Positions 40,989 to 55,258 of a DNA stretch of 64,000 nt are shown one piece after another. The notes below the pieces were generated by a model. That model saw nothing but the letters and a program-made list of their open reading frames with translations, ran no database searches and was not told where the DNA came from. The number at the start of each line of letters is the position of its first letter. Position 1 is the first letter of the stretch. Origin of the DNA: Vespula vulgaris (taxonomy: Eukaryota; Arthropoda; Insecta; Hymenoptera; Vespidae); the NCBI RefSeq assembly GCF_905475345.1, contig NC_066589.1, positions 2,475,501 through 2,539,500 of the forward strand, read 5' to 3'. The position numbers and the translations under genes were made by a program.

Positions 40989-41048
<60 letters not shown>
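40989..41048. repeat. (CT)n microsatellite
   Basis: Long CT run with one TTT interruption near the left end. Confidence 0.95.
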
Positions 41049-41052
<4 letters not shown>

Positions 41053-42524
41053 GTTACCCTACCTTCACGAGAGGGTTTCTTTCCATGGCAACGTGAGAGA
41101 TCGTTCTAATTCGACGACATTCTTTGACATATGAACGCTCACAAACTGCCCAATTCTATACCATTTTTCTTCTCTAATCCGATGTCGATCGTTTCGATTT
41201 TCTTTCACGCTAATATCGAATTTAAGCTCGACAAAAAGTAGAACAAAAACAATTAATTTTCTAACTGACACATCTAAGTAATTACTTTTTCGACGCGACC
41301 AAAGAAAGTTCCTTATATATCTTACTTACTATACTACGAAAAGTATTACCTCGCTGAAACTTTTGATAGATATAAAATGTTTCGATTCTGTTTGGAGTTC
41401 TACGCGATTTCGATATTTTCTAAATATGTGTTTACGTGTACGTGTATCGTGTGATCATGTAGCTTCCTGGGCGAACCAAAGAGTTGGTTTTGATATCGAT
41501 CGAATTTTAATATAGGCGTGTATACGTAAGCATCAAGGAATAACAAAGCATGTACGCATAATAAATAGCTAAGTAATCTTCTAAAAAATCTCGATTAGAT
41601 TACTGGCGTAGAAGAGCTTAAAACTCCTCTTCTAATATCTTTCATGTGATTTTATACGATAGGTACAGAGAAAATATACAAATTACAAATACAATAAAAA
41701 ATACTGCTTCGTTATACGCCCATATCAGTGTTAGTATAAAATACACCACTATTTCGCGTAATATAACAATCAAGTTATTATATAATAGAAATTTTAATAA
41801 AGATAGCAATGCATATGACAAAGAAACAAAACTTATATAACAAACTATTCTCCTCTGAACATTAAAAATCTTTGTTTTCTAAAAATTGAAAGATCTTTGT
41901 TTTGAAAAGTCTTTTATCGTTTGTTAATTGTACTAATTTTACATTTTTTATTACTGTTTTTGTTTAATGTGTTCAACGTAATTGATTTTATATCGATAGC
42001 ATCGTGAAATCTATTGATCTATTTGAAAATTAGAATAAAATGCATTTCATCTAATCGAAAGGTTTTATATTCTCCCGTAGAAAAATTTTAATCGGTATGT
42101 ATTCAATACGATCGATTTTAAATCGATAGTATAGTGAGATTTATTTTTTATGGCTATAAATTTTGTTATCGTTTCCGTAAATCGCATATATAACCCTATA
42201 AATATATATTCTCGTAAATGTCATATGCTTGTAAATATCCATAACTTGATATCCTTGATATTTCCGAACTTGTATTGTATTAATTATATCAGAAATAAAA
42301 AATTCTCAATCTTTAATATTTCCGTAAAGCGCTCGAAATAAAGAACATCGTATATATTTATGTGCTTATTTCACCTTCGTGTGCACTTTTATTCAATGCA
42401 GTTTCAGCGTTCTCTAAAATTACAATTTTCTATTTGTTTCGTAATTTTAAAATATTCTAATTTAACGACTCTAATAAAACTTGATTTTATATAAAATAAA
42501 AGAAATAATGAAAGAAAGAAATGG

Positions 42525-42537
<13 letters not shown>

Positions 42538-42572
<35 letters not shown>
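42538..42572. repeat. (TA)n microsatellite
   Basis: TA run about 1.1 kb left of the satellite array. Confidence 0.9.
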
Positions 42573-42575
<3 letters not shown>

Positions 42576-43639
42576 TATTATTTATGAAAGATAAAATTCT
42601 AAATTTACTCTGATTCGTCTTTAAAAAATGAAAGAAAATAAAAAATTCTTGATCTTAATCAAAAGAAATATTATCTTCCCGTAACGTGTGGCAAAGTGAA
42701 AACTTGGCAAACATCCTAGTATGCTTGTTTCAACTCCATCTTCTTACAAAATCATGCATAATTTCGCTTGTAATCCAAAAACTATCTATCGCGAATGTCT
42801 TCTAACTCATTAATTATTATAACTTATGAATATTCCTGAATACAGATGTTAAAGTGCAAATAATTATAAACCTATGAATAATTATAATTATAGGCGTATG
42901 AGGCAACAAGACCGTATGCTAATTTAATGAATCAAAAAATAAGAAATCACTCATGAATAAATCTCCAAAGAAAGTTACTCGTGAAAACTCAATGTTTTTC
43001 TACAAATTACGACCCATCATTCGTATCTATTCGGACCTTTCATTCTTAAGTTTCACGACTGAGCGATCAAAGGAACTTAAAAATTTACTTATTACTTAGA
43101 AAGTTCTACGATGACTCCAAAACACTTGTCCGGTATGTAGGTCAAAAATGAGAGTGGATAATTCATTGTAGGTGGTTGAAAACGAGGTAGGTCGACATCA
43201 AAGTTGGTTGAGATCCTCTTCAATGATGCACTAACTCTAATATGCTATAGTTATTTATTAATAGCAATTAATTAATAAATATGAATAGCATTATCCGTAG
43301 TTAATTTGCTTTCTAAATCGAGTAAAACAAACGAACATTGCTTCTAGTTAGCAAAATAATATACGATTCTTTCAATTACGTATATCTTTGTAATGAATTT
43401 CTAAAATAAAAAATATATAAACAATATTATTAGTATCATTGTTACAATAAGAAATTGTTGAATATATTGGAGAAATGTTTGATATAAAAATATATTTAAG
43501 TCTTCTAATTACTTTAAATATTAACCCTGTCGTAACATGAAGAATCGACTGATATCTATTCTACTTCGCGATAATATGAACAATTTAAATAATTAGGTAG
43601 AAACGTAAATTAAATAAAATTATAAATTTACTAACTTTA

Positions 43640-46600
43640 TCTAAATGGGAATAGTGAATTTCAATGTTGAGATGAATCATCGGAATATAAAAGAAGACTG
43701 GATCAATAACAATGAAGGTCAATGAAATGTTTGTTTTTCTTGATTTTAGATTCAGACAACGAAGCGTACAAAATTCAGCTCTATTGGAATAATTGATATT
43801 ATTTTATATTTAACACGTATTACAAGCTACGTAATATTCAAACGAATATACTATTCTTTCAATACTGGTTTATTATATTCCGTGTGTACTATATATCGTT
43901 TGAATCACTATAAAATTACCGAAAATATTAAATATTTAATCTTACCCGCTTGAAAAAAGAAAGCTTCGATGTTGATCCCTGAAAATGCGAAACAAGACTG
44001 GTTCAATAACAAAGGCAATCACGCGTTTACGATATTACATCCAATCAAGAACTCGGAGTTCAAAACTATATATTATATTAAAGACGTATTACGAGCTATG
44101 TAATATTTACACGAATGTACAATTTCTTAAAATATTGGTTTATTATATTCCGTGAACATTATATATCGTTTAAATAACTATAAAATTATCGGAAGTATTA
44201 CTTAAACTTATCCGTTTGGAGAGAGAGAGAGAGATCTTCAATGTTAATTCCTCGGAATGCGAAAGAAGACTGCTTCGATAACAAAGGCGTCCACGCGTTT
44301 GTTGATATTATATCCAGTCAAGGACTCGGAGTTCAAAATTTATCTGATTTGAAATAATAACATTATATTATTTTATATTTAATAGGTATTACGAGCTATG
44401 CAATGGTTTAATATGCGTACTATTTTTTACATATTACTTTATCGTTGTTCGTGCACATTATACATCGCTTAAACAATTATAAAATTACGAAAAGTATTGT
44501 TTAATCTTATCAATTTTGAGAGAAAGAGCTTCGATGTTTATTCGTCGAAATGCGTAAAAAGACTGGTTCAATAACAAAGGCAATCACGCGTTTGCGATAT
44601 TACATCCAATCAAGAACTCGGAGTTCAAAACTATATATTATATTAAAGACGTATTACGAGCTATGTAATCTTTAAACGAATGTACTATTTCTTGAAATAT
44701 TGGTTTATTATATTCCGTGAACATTATATATCGTTCAAATAACAATAAAATTATCGAAAGTATTAATTATTTAATCTTACCCGTTTGGAGAGAGAGAGCT
44801 TCGATGTTTATTCGTCGGAGTGCGAAAGAAGACTGGTTCAATAACAAAGGCGTTTACGCGTTTGTTCATATTATATCCAGTTAAAGACTCGGAGTTCGAA
44901 ACTATATTTTATATTTAAGACGTATTACGAGCTATGTAATATTTAAACGAATGTACTATTCTTGAAATATTGGTGTATTATATTCCATGAACATTATATA
45001 TCGTTCAAATAACAATAAAATTATCGAAAGTATTAATTATTTAATCTTACCCGTTTGGAGAGAGAGAGCTTCGATGTTTATTCGTCGGAGTGTGAAAGAA
45101 GACTGCTTCAATAACAAAGGCGTCCACGCGTTTGTTCATATTATATCCAGTTAAAGACTCGGAGTTCGAAACTATATTTTATATTTAAGACGTATTACGA
45201 GCTATGTAATATTTAAACGAATGTACTATTCTTGAAATATTGGTGTATTATATTCCATGAACATTATATATCGTTCAAATAACAATAAAATTATCGAAAG
45301 TATTAATTATTTAATCTTACCCGTTTGGAGAGAGAGAGCTTCGATGTTTATTCGTCGGAGTGCGAAAGAAGACTGGTTCAATAACAAAGGCGTTCACGCG
45401 TTTGTTGATATTGTATCCACTCAAGGACTTTGAGTTCGAAATTTATCTGATTTGAAATAATAACATTATATTATTTTATATTTAATGCATATTACGAGCT
45501 GTGCAATGGTTTAATGAGTGTACTAGTTTTTACATATTACTTTATCGTTGTTCGTACACATTATACATCGCTTAAACAATTATAAAATTACCGAAAGTAT
45601 TGTTTAATCTTATCGATTTTGAGAGAAAGAGCTCCGATGTTTATTCGTCGAAATGCGGAAAAAGACTGGTTCAATAACAAAGGCAATCACGCGTTTGTGA
45701 TATTATATCCAATCTAGGATTCCGAGTTCAAAATTATATTCTATATTTAAGACGTATTACGAGCTGTGTAATATTTAAACGAATGTACTATTCTTGAAAT
45801 ATTGGTGTATTATATTCCATGAACATTATATATCGTTCAAATAACAATAAAATTATCGAAAGTATTAATTATTTAATCTTACCCGTTTGGAGAGAGAGAG
45901 CTTCGATGTTTATTCGTCGGAGTGCGAAAGAAGACTGGTTCAATAACAAAGGCGTTTACGCGTTTGTTGATATTGTATCCACTCAAGGACTTTGAGTTCG
46001 AAATTTATCTGATTTGAAATAATAACATTATATTATTTTATATTTAATAGGTATTACGAGCTATGCAATGGTTTAATATGCGTACTATTTTTTACATATT
46101 ACTTTATCGTTGTTCGTGCACATTATACATCGCTTAAACAATTATAAAATCACGAAAAGTATTGTTTAATTTTATCGATTTTGAGAAAAAGACCTTCGAT
46201 GTTTATTCGTCGGAATACGAAAGAAGACTGCTTCAATAACAAAGGCGTCCACGCGTTTGTTGATATTATATCCAGTTAAAGACTCGGAGTTCGAAACTAT
46301 ATTTTATATTTAAGACGTATTACGAGCTATGAAATATTTACACGAATGTACTATTTCTTAAAATATTGGTTTATTATATTCCGTGAACATTATATATCGT
46401 TCAAATAACAATAAAATTATCGAAAGTATTAATTATTTAATCTTACCCGTTTGGAGAGAGAGAGCTTCGATGTTTATTCGTCGGAGTGCGAAAGAAGACT
46501 GGTTCAATAACAAAGGCATTCACGCGTTTGTTGATATTGTATCCACTCAAGGACTTTGAGTTCGAAATTTATCTGATTTGAAATAATAACATTATATTAT

Positions 46601-47705
46601 TTTATATTTAATGCATATTACGAGCTGTGCAATGGTTTAATTTAAATTAGTTTTTACATATTACTTTATCGTTGTTCGTACACATTATACATCGCTTAAA
46701 CAATTATAAAATTACCGAAAGTATTGTTTAATCTTATCGATTTTGAGAGAAAGAGCTCCGATGTTTATTCGTCGAAATGCGGAAAAAGACTGGTTCAATA
46801 ACAAAGGCAATCACGCGTTTGTGATATTATATCCAATCTAGGATTCCGAGTTCAAAATTATATTCTATATTTAAGACGTATTACGAGCTGTGTAATATTT
46901 AAACGAATGTACTATTCTTGAAATATTGGTGTATTATATTCCATGAACATTATATATCGTTCAAATAACAATAAAATTATCGAAAGTATTAATTATTTAA
47001 TCTTACCCGTTTGGAGAGAGAGAGCTTCGATGTTTATTCGTCGGAGTGCGAAAGAAGACTGGTTCAATAACAAAGGCGTTCACGCGTTTGTTGATATTGT
47101 ATCCACTCAACGACTTTGAGTTCGAAATTTATCTGATTTGAAATAATAACATTATATTATTTTATATTTAATGCATATTACGAGCTGTGCAATGGTTTAA
47201 TGAGTGTACTAGTTTTTACATATTACTTTATCGTTGTTCGTACACATTATACATCGCTTAAACAATTATAAAATTACCGAAAGTATTGTTTAATCTTATC
47301 GATTTTGAGAGAAAGAGCTCCGATGTTTATTCGTCGAAATGCGGAAAAAGACTGGTTCAATAACAAAGGCAATCACGCGTTTGTGATATTATATCCAATC
47401 TAGGATTCCGAGTTCAAAATTATATTCTATATTTAAGACGTATTACGAGCTGTGTAATATTTAAACGAATGTACTATTCTTGAAATATTGGTTTATTATA
47501 TTCCATGAACATTATATATCGTTCAAATAACAATAAAATTATCGAAAGTATTAATTATTTAATCTTACCCGTTTGGAGAAAGAGAGCTTCGATGTTAATT
47601 CGGCGGAATGCAAGAGAAGTCTGGTTCAATATCAGTCAAAGTCAATCACGCGTTTGTTGATATTATATTCATTCGAGGACTTCGAGTTTAAAATTTATTT
47701 GATAA
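43640..47705. repeat. Satellite array with two alternating monomer types (higher-order unit about 562 bp)
   Basis: The motif GACTGSWTCRATAAC (GTCTGG in the last copy) recurs at 43696, 43996, 44268, 44561, 44831, 45101, 45371, 45664, 45933, 46226, 46497, 46788, 47057, 47350 and 47619, giving 15 monomers. The steps are 300, 272, 293, 270, 270, 270, 293, 269, 293, 271, 291, 269, 293 and 269 bp. Short monomers carry ACCCGTTTGGAGAGAGAGAG and long ones carry TTATCGATTTTGAGAGAAAG before the shared TTCGATGTTTATTCGTCG block. From 45371 the two types alternate strictly, making four dimers of about 562 bp. Central copies are almost identical and the outer ones more diverged. No open frame of 60 codons or more occurs between 42341 and 48263. 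It reads as satellite DNA, not a gene. Confidence 0.95.
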
Positions 47706-48050
47706 AATAAATCAATAAAAACCAAAATAAAACCTATATAAGGAAAAACGAAATAAACAGAAAAGCGAGTACTATGAATTAGTAAATGATTATAAAGCAG
47801 AAAGAAGAAATGATAAAGAACGAAAGGAACATGAAAAAATCATTATGCGAGATTACACATGGAATGCATCCAAACGTGAGAATAGACTAAAACCACAACA
47901 TTTTCGAAAGAACACTATTTCTTGACGTGATTTTATTTTTTCAATGAAAGTAAAGCTTTTTCAAAAATTCTTAAAAGCCATGTTCTCGTTGAAACCTTCA
48001 TCTTTAAAATGATTCCTTGGTCATCAAAATCGATCAAGAATTATATCTGT

Positions 48051-48092
48051 ATTCATTGTTGAGATAAATCATTGTAAAACTAGAAGAGCCTT
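48051..48092. repeat. Degenerate satellite fragment outside the array
   Basis: The segment TTGTTGAGATAAATCATTG with the following AAAACTAGAAGAG resembles 43662-43700 at the left edge of the array (TGTTGAGATGAATCATCGG, then AAAAGAAGACTGG). It is probably a decayed monomer remnant about 350 bp right of the array end. Confidence 0.4.
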
Positions 48093-50277
48093 AAGGCATC
48101 TCGTTCGATCAAAATTTCTCACAAAATGTTATTAAAAAAAAAAAAAATTAGTTTAAAGAAAATCACTCATTACCATAACTTCGTTTAACGTAATAATTAC
48201 ATCGAAATCGATATCAACAAAGAGAAGGAAACATTTTCAGATATGAAATCGAAAATCGTTATCTAAAGGGCATCTCCTTCGCATTTTCTTATTTCAATAA
48301 AAATTAACTCTCCTAATTTAAAAAAAAAAGTTTGGTAAAAAAAAGTTTGGTAAAGTGTAGATTCCCCAGATATCCCAGATGAAATAATTTTCGAGAGTGT
48401 AACGAAATGAATATGGAACGACACGTCGTCGTCGTAGTCGTCGTCTTTGTCGTCGTCGCAACGAGATGGCCACTCACGCAATCGAGGTCGATTTAAATAA
48501 ATGGAAATAAGAAATACATGGAGCAGGAGCACGTCGAGGCAATGCAAGAAAGGAGAGAGTTTAAGAGGACACAATCGTCGGTCACTCGAATCTCCCTAGT
48601 TCGGGATGCAAAGATAACAATTTGCGAGGAATGGAGCGAGGTCTCGGGAGGGTTGTTCAGGAGTGCACTGGAGAGAAAATCGATCCTTTATGGAGTCTCG
48701 AAGGCGAAGAGCACTTCTACAAAATTTCACTAGGACACGAAGATCATGCGCTACTAATTTTGCATAAGCTAAGCGTCCTAGTTTTCTTCAATTTCGATTC
48801 AAAATATAAAATCAAAATTATTCTTACACGTTGGAAAATATTATTTCGTATTGCAACGCAAGATAAAAAATGAAGGAAAATTTTAGTAAACCATTAGCAA
48901 ATATCTAATTAAAGATGATCGTAAATATGCTGTCTTTTGAGATCTTCAAGAATCAAGAAAATAGTGCAAATTTTTTAAGATTCAGACGATAACATCCAAC
49001 GAAGTAGGACAAGTCCTTACAAGTAGAATGACAAATCAAAGGAATCAATTTCTCGTTGATCCAAACATAGAGACTCACAAATGAATACAGTCGCGTCTCG
49101 AAGGATTCGCTTTGCTACTTGGCAAAGAGGAAATCGATCGTTCGTAGAATTTGGAGAATGTAGAGAGGATCCTAAGGGTCACGGAAGGTTAGCACCTACC
49201 TATCTAATGGTACTTAACAATGAAATATCAGTTGGTAGGATAATAGTCTTTAATGTGTATTATACCGAATGAAATTGAATGGAGACTTCAATTTAATTGA
49301 TCTACTGTTATCAATCTATAGATTAATCAATATTTAATATTTAATTCAATTCGATTAAAGTGAAATTCTTTTTTAATGCTAATTACGTTTGTAATCCACA
49401 ACGTAAGAGATATTCTTCGGTATAAAAAAAATATTGAAATAGAAAAAAATACTTTAAAAATAATGGATATCTACTATCTGTTGGATGTAACAGTTGCAAT
49501 TTAGTAACATTTTAATGATATTGTGCATAAACTTCTAGTCAGAGGGGAGCGAACTTTCAAATTTCGGAATAGCACTTATATGCTCGTATCGTACGAAACT
49601 ACCCTTAGTCGACTTTGCTTTGCTTTAACTGGACGATTCCCTGGACGGTTTCAAATGCAAAGCGAAGTGAACGTGACTGTAAAGGGAAGAAGCTAATTCG
49701 AAACTGTTTTAAAATCCTAAATCCGATAAGAAAAACAAAAGGAATCTATGACTAGTGAGATCCATTAAACTCTTACAAAGAAAATATTATCTGTGAATAA
49801 TTTTCAATTAATTTAATTTTATCGTTCTTGCTAAATAATCGAAACATCATGACATTCGAGATTTCGAGATATCAAATAAAAAGTAATAATATATTTTTAT
49901 AATCACTGGATTAGCATCAAAATTAACTTTCAAAGTACTATAAATTTTCCTATGCATTATAATTCGCATATACATAGGAAAGACCGAGAATGTAGCGAGA
50001 CGACGTGAAGCAGATTTACTTTTAGTCCGACAACGTGCTGCCGTTAAACCGTATTAACATCAAGAAACACGCGTAATAGGATAGCGCCTTGCAAATCTTA
50101 TATACGCCATCCTCGCTCGTATGAACTTCCGAACGAGTAAAGCTAACCGCTCAAAGTTTTCCTCGGTATCCATGGTTAATGATCTTCGATGGTTTAATGA
50201 AAATTATTAAAGACTGAACCGGTCGTCTAAAAATTGTTTTCTATATTTAAAGCATCAGCAGTCTTCCTTTCTATCTC

Positions 50278-50279
50278 TC

Positions 50280-50329
<50 letters not shown>

Positions 50330-50386
50330 TCTCTTTCTCTCCCTCTCCCTCTCTCTTTCTCTCTCTCTCTCTCTCTCTTTCTTCCC
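50278..50386. repeat. (CT)n microsatellite, interrupted
   Basis: The longest CT tract in the window, with CCCT and TTTC interruptions. Confidence 0.95.
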
Positions 50387-53301
50387 TGTCTCTCTTTCAT
50401 ATTTCACTTTTTATTTGATTTGATGATAGAATTCGAACGATATCAAAATTATTTTCATTATAATGAAAGATGAAAAATTGAAATATCCAATCCGTTTTTC
50501 GTAGCGTAGTTTCATTAAAATTTGATAAATCGAGAAAAAAGGAAATAAATACGAGGGTCAACCCTTGATTTTCTTTAAAAATTCTAAAAATCGAAATATA
50601 CCCAAAAAAGTTTTAACCGTAATTAAATACTCTTTAACAAAATAATAAAAATAATAAATAATGAACGAGCTAGATAAACTGATCATTTAAAAAGATTATT
50701 TCTTTATTAAATCAATAAACTTTTACTTGAAATTATTTTCTAGTTAAATGATATTTGGACTAATTATACAAAACGTAATATAAAACTTTATCTTTCGTAA
50801 CCAATTAAATTTTAACGAATAATCGATCATTATATTTATAAAGTAATACAATATAACGAAACAAAAGGAAAATAAATAACGACTAATAAATAAAAATGCA
50901 CTGAGAATACAAAAATACATTACTAAATAAGTAACTTCAAACCAAAATTATATTTGATATAAATGAAAAATAAAAAATTATTTAAAATGTATATTCAGAG
51001 TATAAATAAAAAAACACAAAAATTATTTTTGAAGTTAATTAAATGATAATATTCGAGTCTAGTCTTAATGCAGTATTTTCATGATAAGATATATATATCA
51101 CAACGTTACGTCCTATATTTGTATATCAAAGTATACATATTCTCAAAGCTAGCTATAACTGAGCATGAAAAAAGCGAAAGAGAGAAGAAGATAGATAGCC
51201 ACATAGATAGGTACACATACCTAGTGACGCATACAGATGAAGTTGCTTCTTGGCTGTATATGAAATCTCAAGAGTCAGATACTATCCTTACCTATGGTTA
51301 GATCTTACGTGGCTACTTGCATAATTCACTAGATGACACATAGAAAATATTGGGCAAGGATATACCTATGTACACACACACACAAACACATATATATAGT
51401 GTATGTATATAGTTGGCCAGGAAGAAGAGCAAACCCGTGAATCCCAAGAATTTTTATGGATCTCCTTTTCGGCATGGAAGCTGCCGTATCCATGAAATCC
51501 TCTCTTTAAAAATAGAATAAGAGACCAACGAGAAATCGCTTTTAGAATTTGTAGAAGGCTCTCATCGAAGTTAACCAGCGAGTCGAATAAGAAATGTTTG
51601 CGTTTTAAATCGTAAATCGTAAATGAGAAAATGCTACATTTATAAACGTGGGCGTGAATTTAATAAAGTAAAAAAAACTAATTTTTATGTGATACTGTAA
51701 CAATTATAAAATGATTACGTTCATACGTTTCTGTATTTTGTCGTAGGGAATAGTCGTTTGTTCAGAGATTTTACCCCATTTTTGTAAAATTCTGCCGCGG
51801 GAAACCGCACAAGACGGTCTAACAAGGAAGTTGAAAACTTTTTCTCTTCCTTTTCTCTTCTTTCTCCACCACCTCATTCCATGGGACTGTCTGGAGCTCG
51901 GCAAGACAATTTTATATATTCCAGGAGATTTATTCAGTGGACCTGGTATGCTCGATGGACCAGGTGAAACCGTGAATATGAAAAATAGGAACTTATATAT
52001 GTATGTACATACATATACCCTTATGCATATACATACATACATATATATATGTATATGTGAATATATCGTTTATATATACCAGATATATATTATATGTATA
52101 TGTTTGAGAAAAGCGAAAAGGAGCCCGTTTAAATAAGAAACGGCTTTCTCTCGAGGGAAAGGCCCAGCTCGAATCTTTATATTCCATTGTGTGTCTTGGC
52201 AACTTTGACCAACGGAGACAGCGTACAACATTATTTTCTCTCTTTCGAGCTCGTTCTTCGTTTGTCGACGTCCTCGACACCGAGAAATTTTCTCTATTTC
52301 TCAAACGCATTTTTTATTAAAGTTGAATCGAACACGACTAGCTTTATCCAAATTGTATATATTCCTTTGAGTTATACGAGCTAAAAGTTGTCTTTTGTCG
52401 ATAGAACTTAATCATTAGTCTTTTAAAAAGTAAATTTCCAATTTAATTCACGTTTTAAACGAACTCGTCATTTGCACGTTTTATTATGTAATTAAAAATA
52501 CTACACTGTAAGAATACAACTGTTATAAAAATATATGAGCAATCTAAAACGTCCTCTCGTAAAAATAAAACTGCAGGAAAAACGTATCTTTGATTTCTGA
52601 AATAATAACCTGCATAGACGTTACAAATCCAATACTTTTCCGTTTAACAGTCTCATCTAAAATGGCTCTTGATCGCGCGGATATTCGTACCCGATGTTAC
52701 CGATACGATATAGCTACAAGGTACACTGTTTTTCATTCTTTTTATTGCCAATAACTCGACATCGAACAGCAGGTTCGATATAATGGATAACATATACCTA
52801 CCCTATGCTCGCAAACGCTTACGTGTTTGCTAAAATACGATAATTGATCGCTGATAGAAAAAACGTCTCTTGTAACCTACGCCATATGATGTACACAGGT
52901 ATCAATCGTTTATAAGAAAAGTATTTTCCTTCGAAATGTCTCCCTTTCTTTTTTTAAACCCTTTAAATCCGAATTACTACCATGGCAAAAAATTTGAAAG
53001 GAATGATCGTGAAATGTCAAGCCTTAATCGCCAACGAATAAACTCCGAACCTACGTAGAGATCGTAGAAAGAGGACAGCAACAAAATCATCTCGAGAGAG
53101 ATCGGTTGTCCAATCTCATCTGGTGCGTTCTACGCGATCATAGAAGCGTCGAGAAGCTCTTGGAACGATCGCATAGAAATGGGGTATCGAATCGTTGGGG
53201 TGGATTTCTCGATTACCCGAAGTCACTGACTTTTATTGCTACTCGAGTCTACCACTCGAATGGAAGCCGACGTCTTCCTCTTCCTCCGCCTTCTCCTCTT
53301 C

Positions 53302-53302
<1 letters not shown>

Positions 53303-53333
<31 letters not shown>

Positions 53334-53357
53334 CTTTTTCTTCTTCTTCTTCTTCTT
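53303..53357. repeat. (TTC)n microsatellite
   Basis: TTC trinucleotide run. It produces poly-Ser, poly-Phe and poly-Leu open frames in the three forward frames, none of which is called. Confidence 0.95.
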
Positions 53358-55258
53358 TTTCCCTTCCATTCCCTTACTTCTGTCGTTTCTTTTCTCTTCG
53401 ACCGCGGCATACTCTCGGGTCACTTCGTCGTCCCTTGCTCTAAATCACCGCACAGTGCCTTTTTTATGGCACCTATGTCGCCTTCGAATTCGACCGTAGC
53501 ACGAATAATGCCTTGGTGAATATTGCTCGTAGACAAAATCGCTCGGGATGAATCTTGACGCCTTCATCGTCTTGAGAATGGAAGGAATTTTAAAAAGTAT
53601 CGATGTACACGTGTCACCTATATATCACGAAGAAATATCTACTTGTCAAGAAGAACAAAGAAGTATTCTCTAGAACCTTATAAATGTGACATGGATTATA
53701 ACGGAAATATAACAATCCTGCATCACTAAATTCATATCAGTGAAGATCGTGTTATCATCGTGTGAACGCCGAGTAACATACTCGATGTCATTTTTAACCA
53801 TGTTCTGTAAAAATTAAAAAATAGTGTTCAAACTGGCGAACAAAACACGTAACTTAAATAGAACAAAAGACGGCCTTTACACGGACGATTTCATTTTAAA
53901 TTTCGAAAAAGAAGTATTCCAGAGCAGACGGGAGTGACAAGGCAAAGCGTTATACACTGCCCTCGGAGCATTGTCGGCGGTATAATGTCTTCCTTCCCGC
54001 GTTCGTCCTCGTCGTTTGCGCGGCAGTCCGTACATTCCCGAGAGGGTCCTACATCCAGCAGGATGATAAATAAATTAGCCACGGAAATGTTGCAAGTTAT
54101 TACCGGCTGGACCATACATACATACGTACAACGTACGAACTCGCCCTGTCCATTCGCAGGATAGAGAAACGTTCACGTCACTTGTAGTTTACTTGTTCTA
54201 CGGTTCCTCGCCTTGGAAAAGCTCGTTATCTAATTTCTCGAGTCGTGCCAAAAAGAAACCCAAAAAAAAAAGATAAATGGAAGGAAAGAAAGTTCTGTTG
54301 CTCATGCTGCGCTTCATTAGCCACGGTAAAAAACGTCAGTGGGTTCTTCTAACGTAAGAAGAAGTATTATAACGAAGGAACGTGAAATTATATTGTTACA
54401 CTGTGTCCAAGAAAAAGAGAAAATTTCCTCAAGGCATTTTATTTTTCTCGGGAGTAAAAAATTTTTCTGAATTTCTCTTGACTTCTTAAAAGAGTCAAAT
54501 TGACTATGAAACAAATATAATTTGCAATGTCTGAGCAATAAGTACCTGAACTCCTCGATGGCTTTGACTAGTACAGATCTCGACTACTAACAGTTACCAT
54601 CTTGATACGTAGTTACACTTTTTATCGATCGGTGACGCTGCCGTAGCTTATCGTGAAAATAACGCCATGAAGGGATACCAACTGTCAAATAGGTTTCTAA
54701 CCTCAAATTTAATTGATCGATTGATCGTGTAGACTTTTTGTTTGCATAATATACAAAAAATATATTTACAATGTTATCAGAATTTAATAACTTGTTTAAA
54801 TGTAATATTCTAGAATATATGATTCTCTTATAAATTATTATAAATCGATATTGTACATAATCAATAAAAAATAAATACTTGATTTGACTAACATCAACAA
54901 ATAATCCTTATGTATATTTAGATTTTGAATAAAAAGATTATAGACAAAAATAAAGAAAAAAAAAAATTTATGACATATTCACTCTACTTTTACTTTACTA
55001 AATACCTTACGCATAAAACTAAAAAAATGATTTATTACTTATTTTTAATACACGATCACAATGGACAAATCCATTAATACGAAACCGTTTTAACGGGTCT
55101 TTGAATCTATCTTTCTATTATAGCACTTCTTTGCTAAGTAAGCTTTATCAAATAATATGACGTAATCGGCGCGTTCCTACACGTATACGTAGACACGTAC
55201 TCGTGTCACATACGATCGAATGTGTTCCTGCGTTCTTATTGATGTGACACACCATGTG

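Larger units (their letters stand above)
30301..43639. other. Intergenic sequence without a supported gene
   Basis: Mixed AT-rich sequence and microsatellites. GC-richer patches lie at 30480-30740, 31200-31500, 35640-35900, 36590-36790 and 39010-39240. At 31423..31408 on the minus strand an ATG is followed 16 nt later by a consensus GTAAGT, which could be a tiny first exon, but nothing else supports it. From about 42340 rightwards the sequence becomes very AT-rich and leads into the satellite array. Confidence 0.45.

Noticed and set aside
44790..44830. Possible CENP-B-box-like sequence in the satellite core (TTCG....A..GCGA)
   Set aside because: Only part of the required positions match; CENP-B boxes are a mammalian feature and the resemblance is weak.
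48518..48733. 71-codon charged ORF
   Set aside because: No family, no splice signals, and a second frame overlaps it with equal openness.
49079..49171. Exon-like block on the minus strand with AG acceptor and GTGAGT donor
   Set aside because: It is only 93 nt, two frames are open, no partner exon or family is seen, and the pyrimidine tract is weak.
53106..53519. 137-codon frame
   Set aside because: The core is a TTC repeat read as poly-Leu; the other two frames are equally open.
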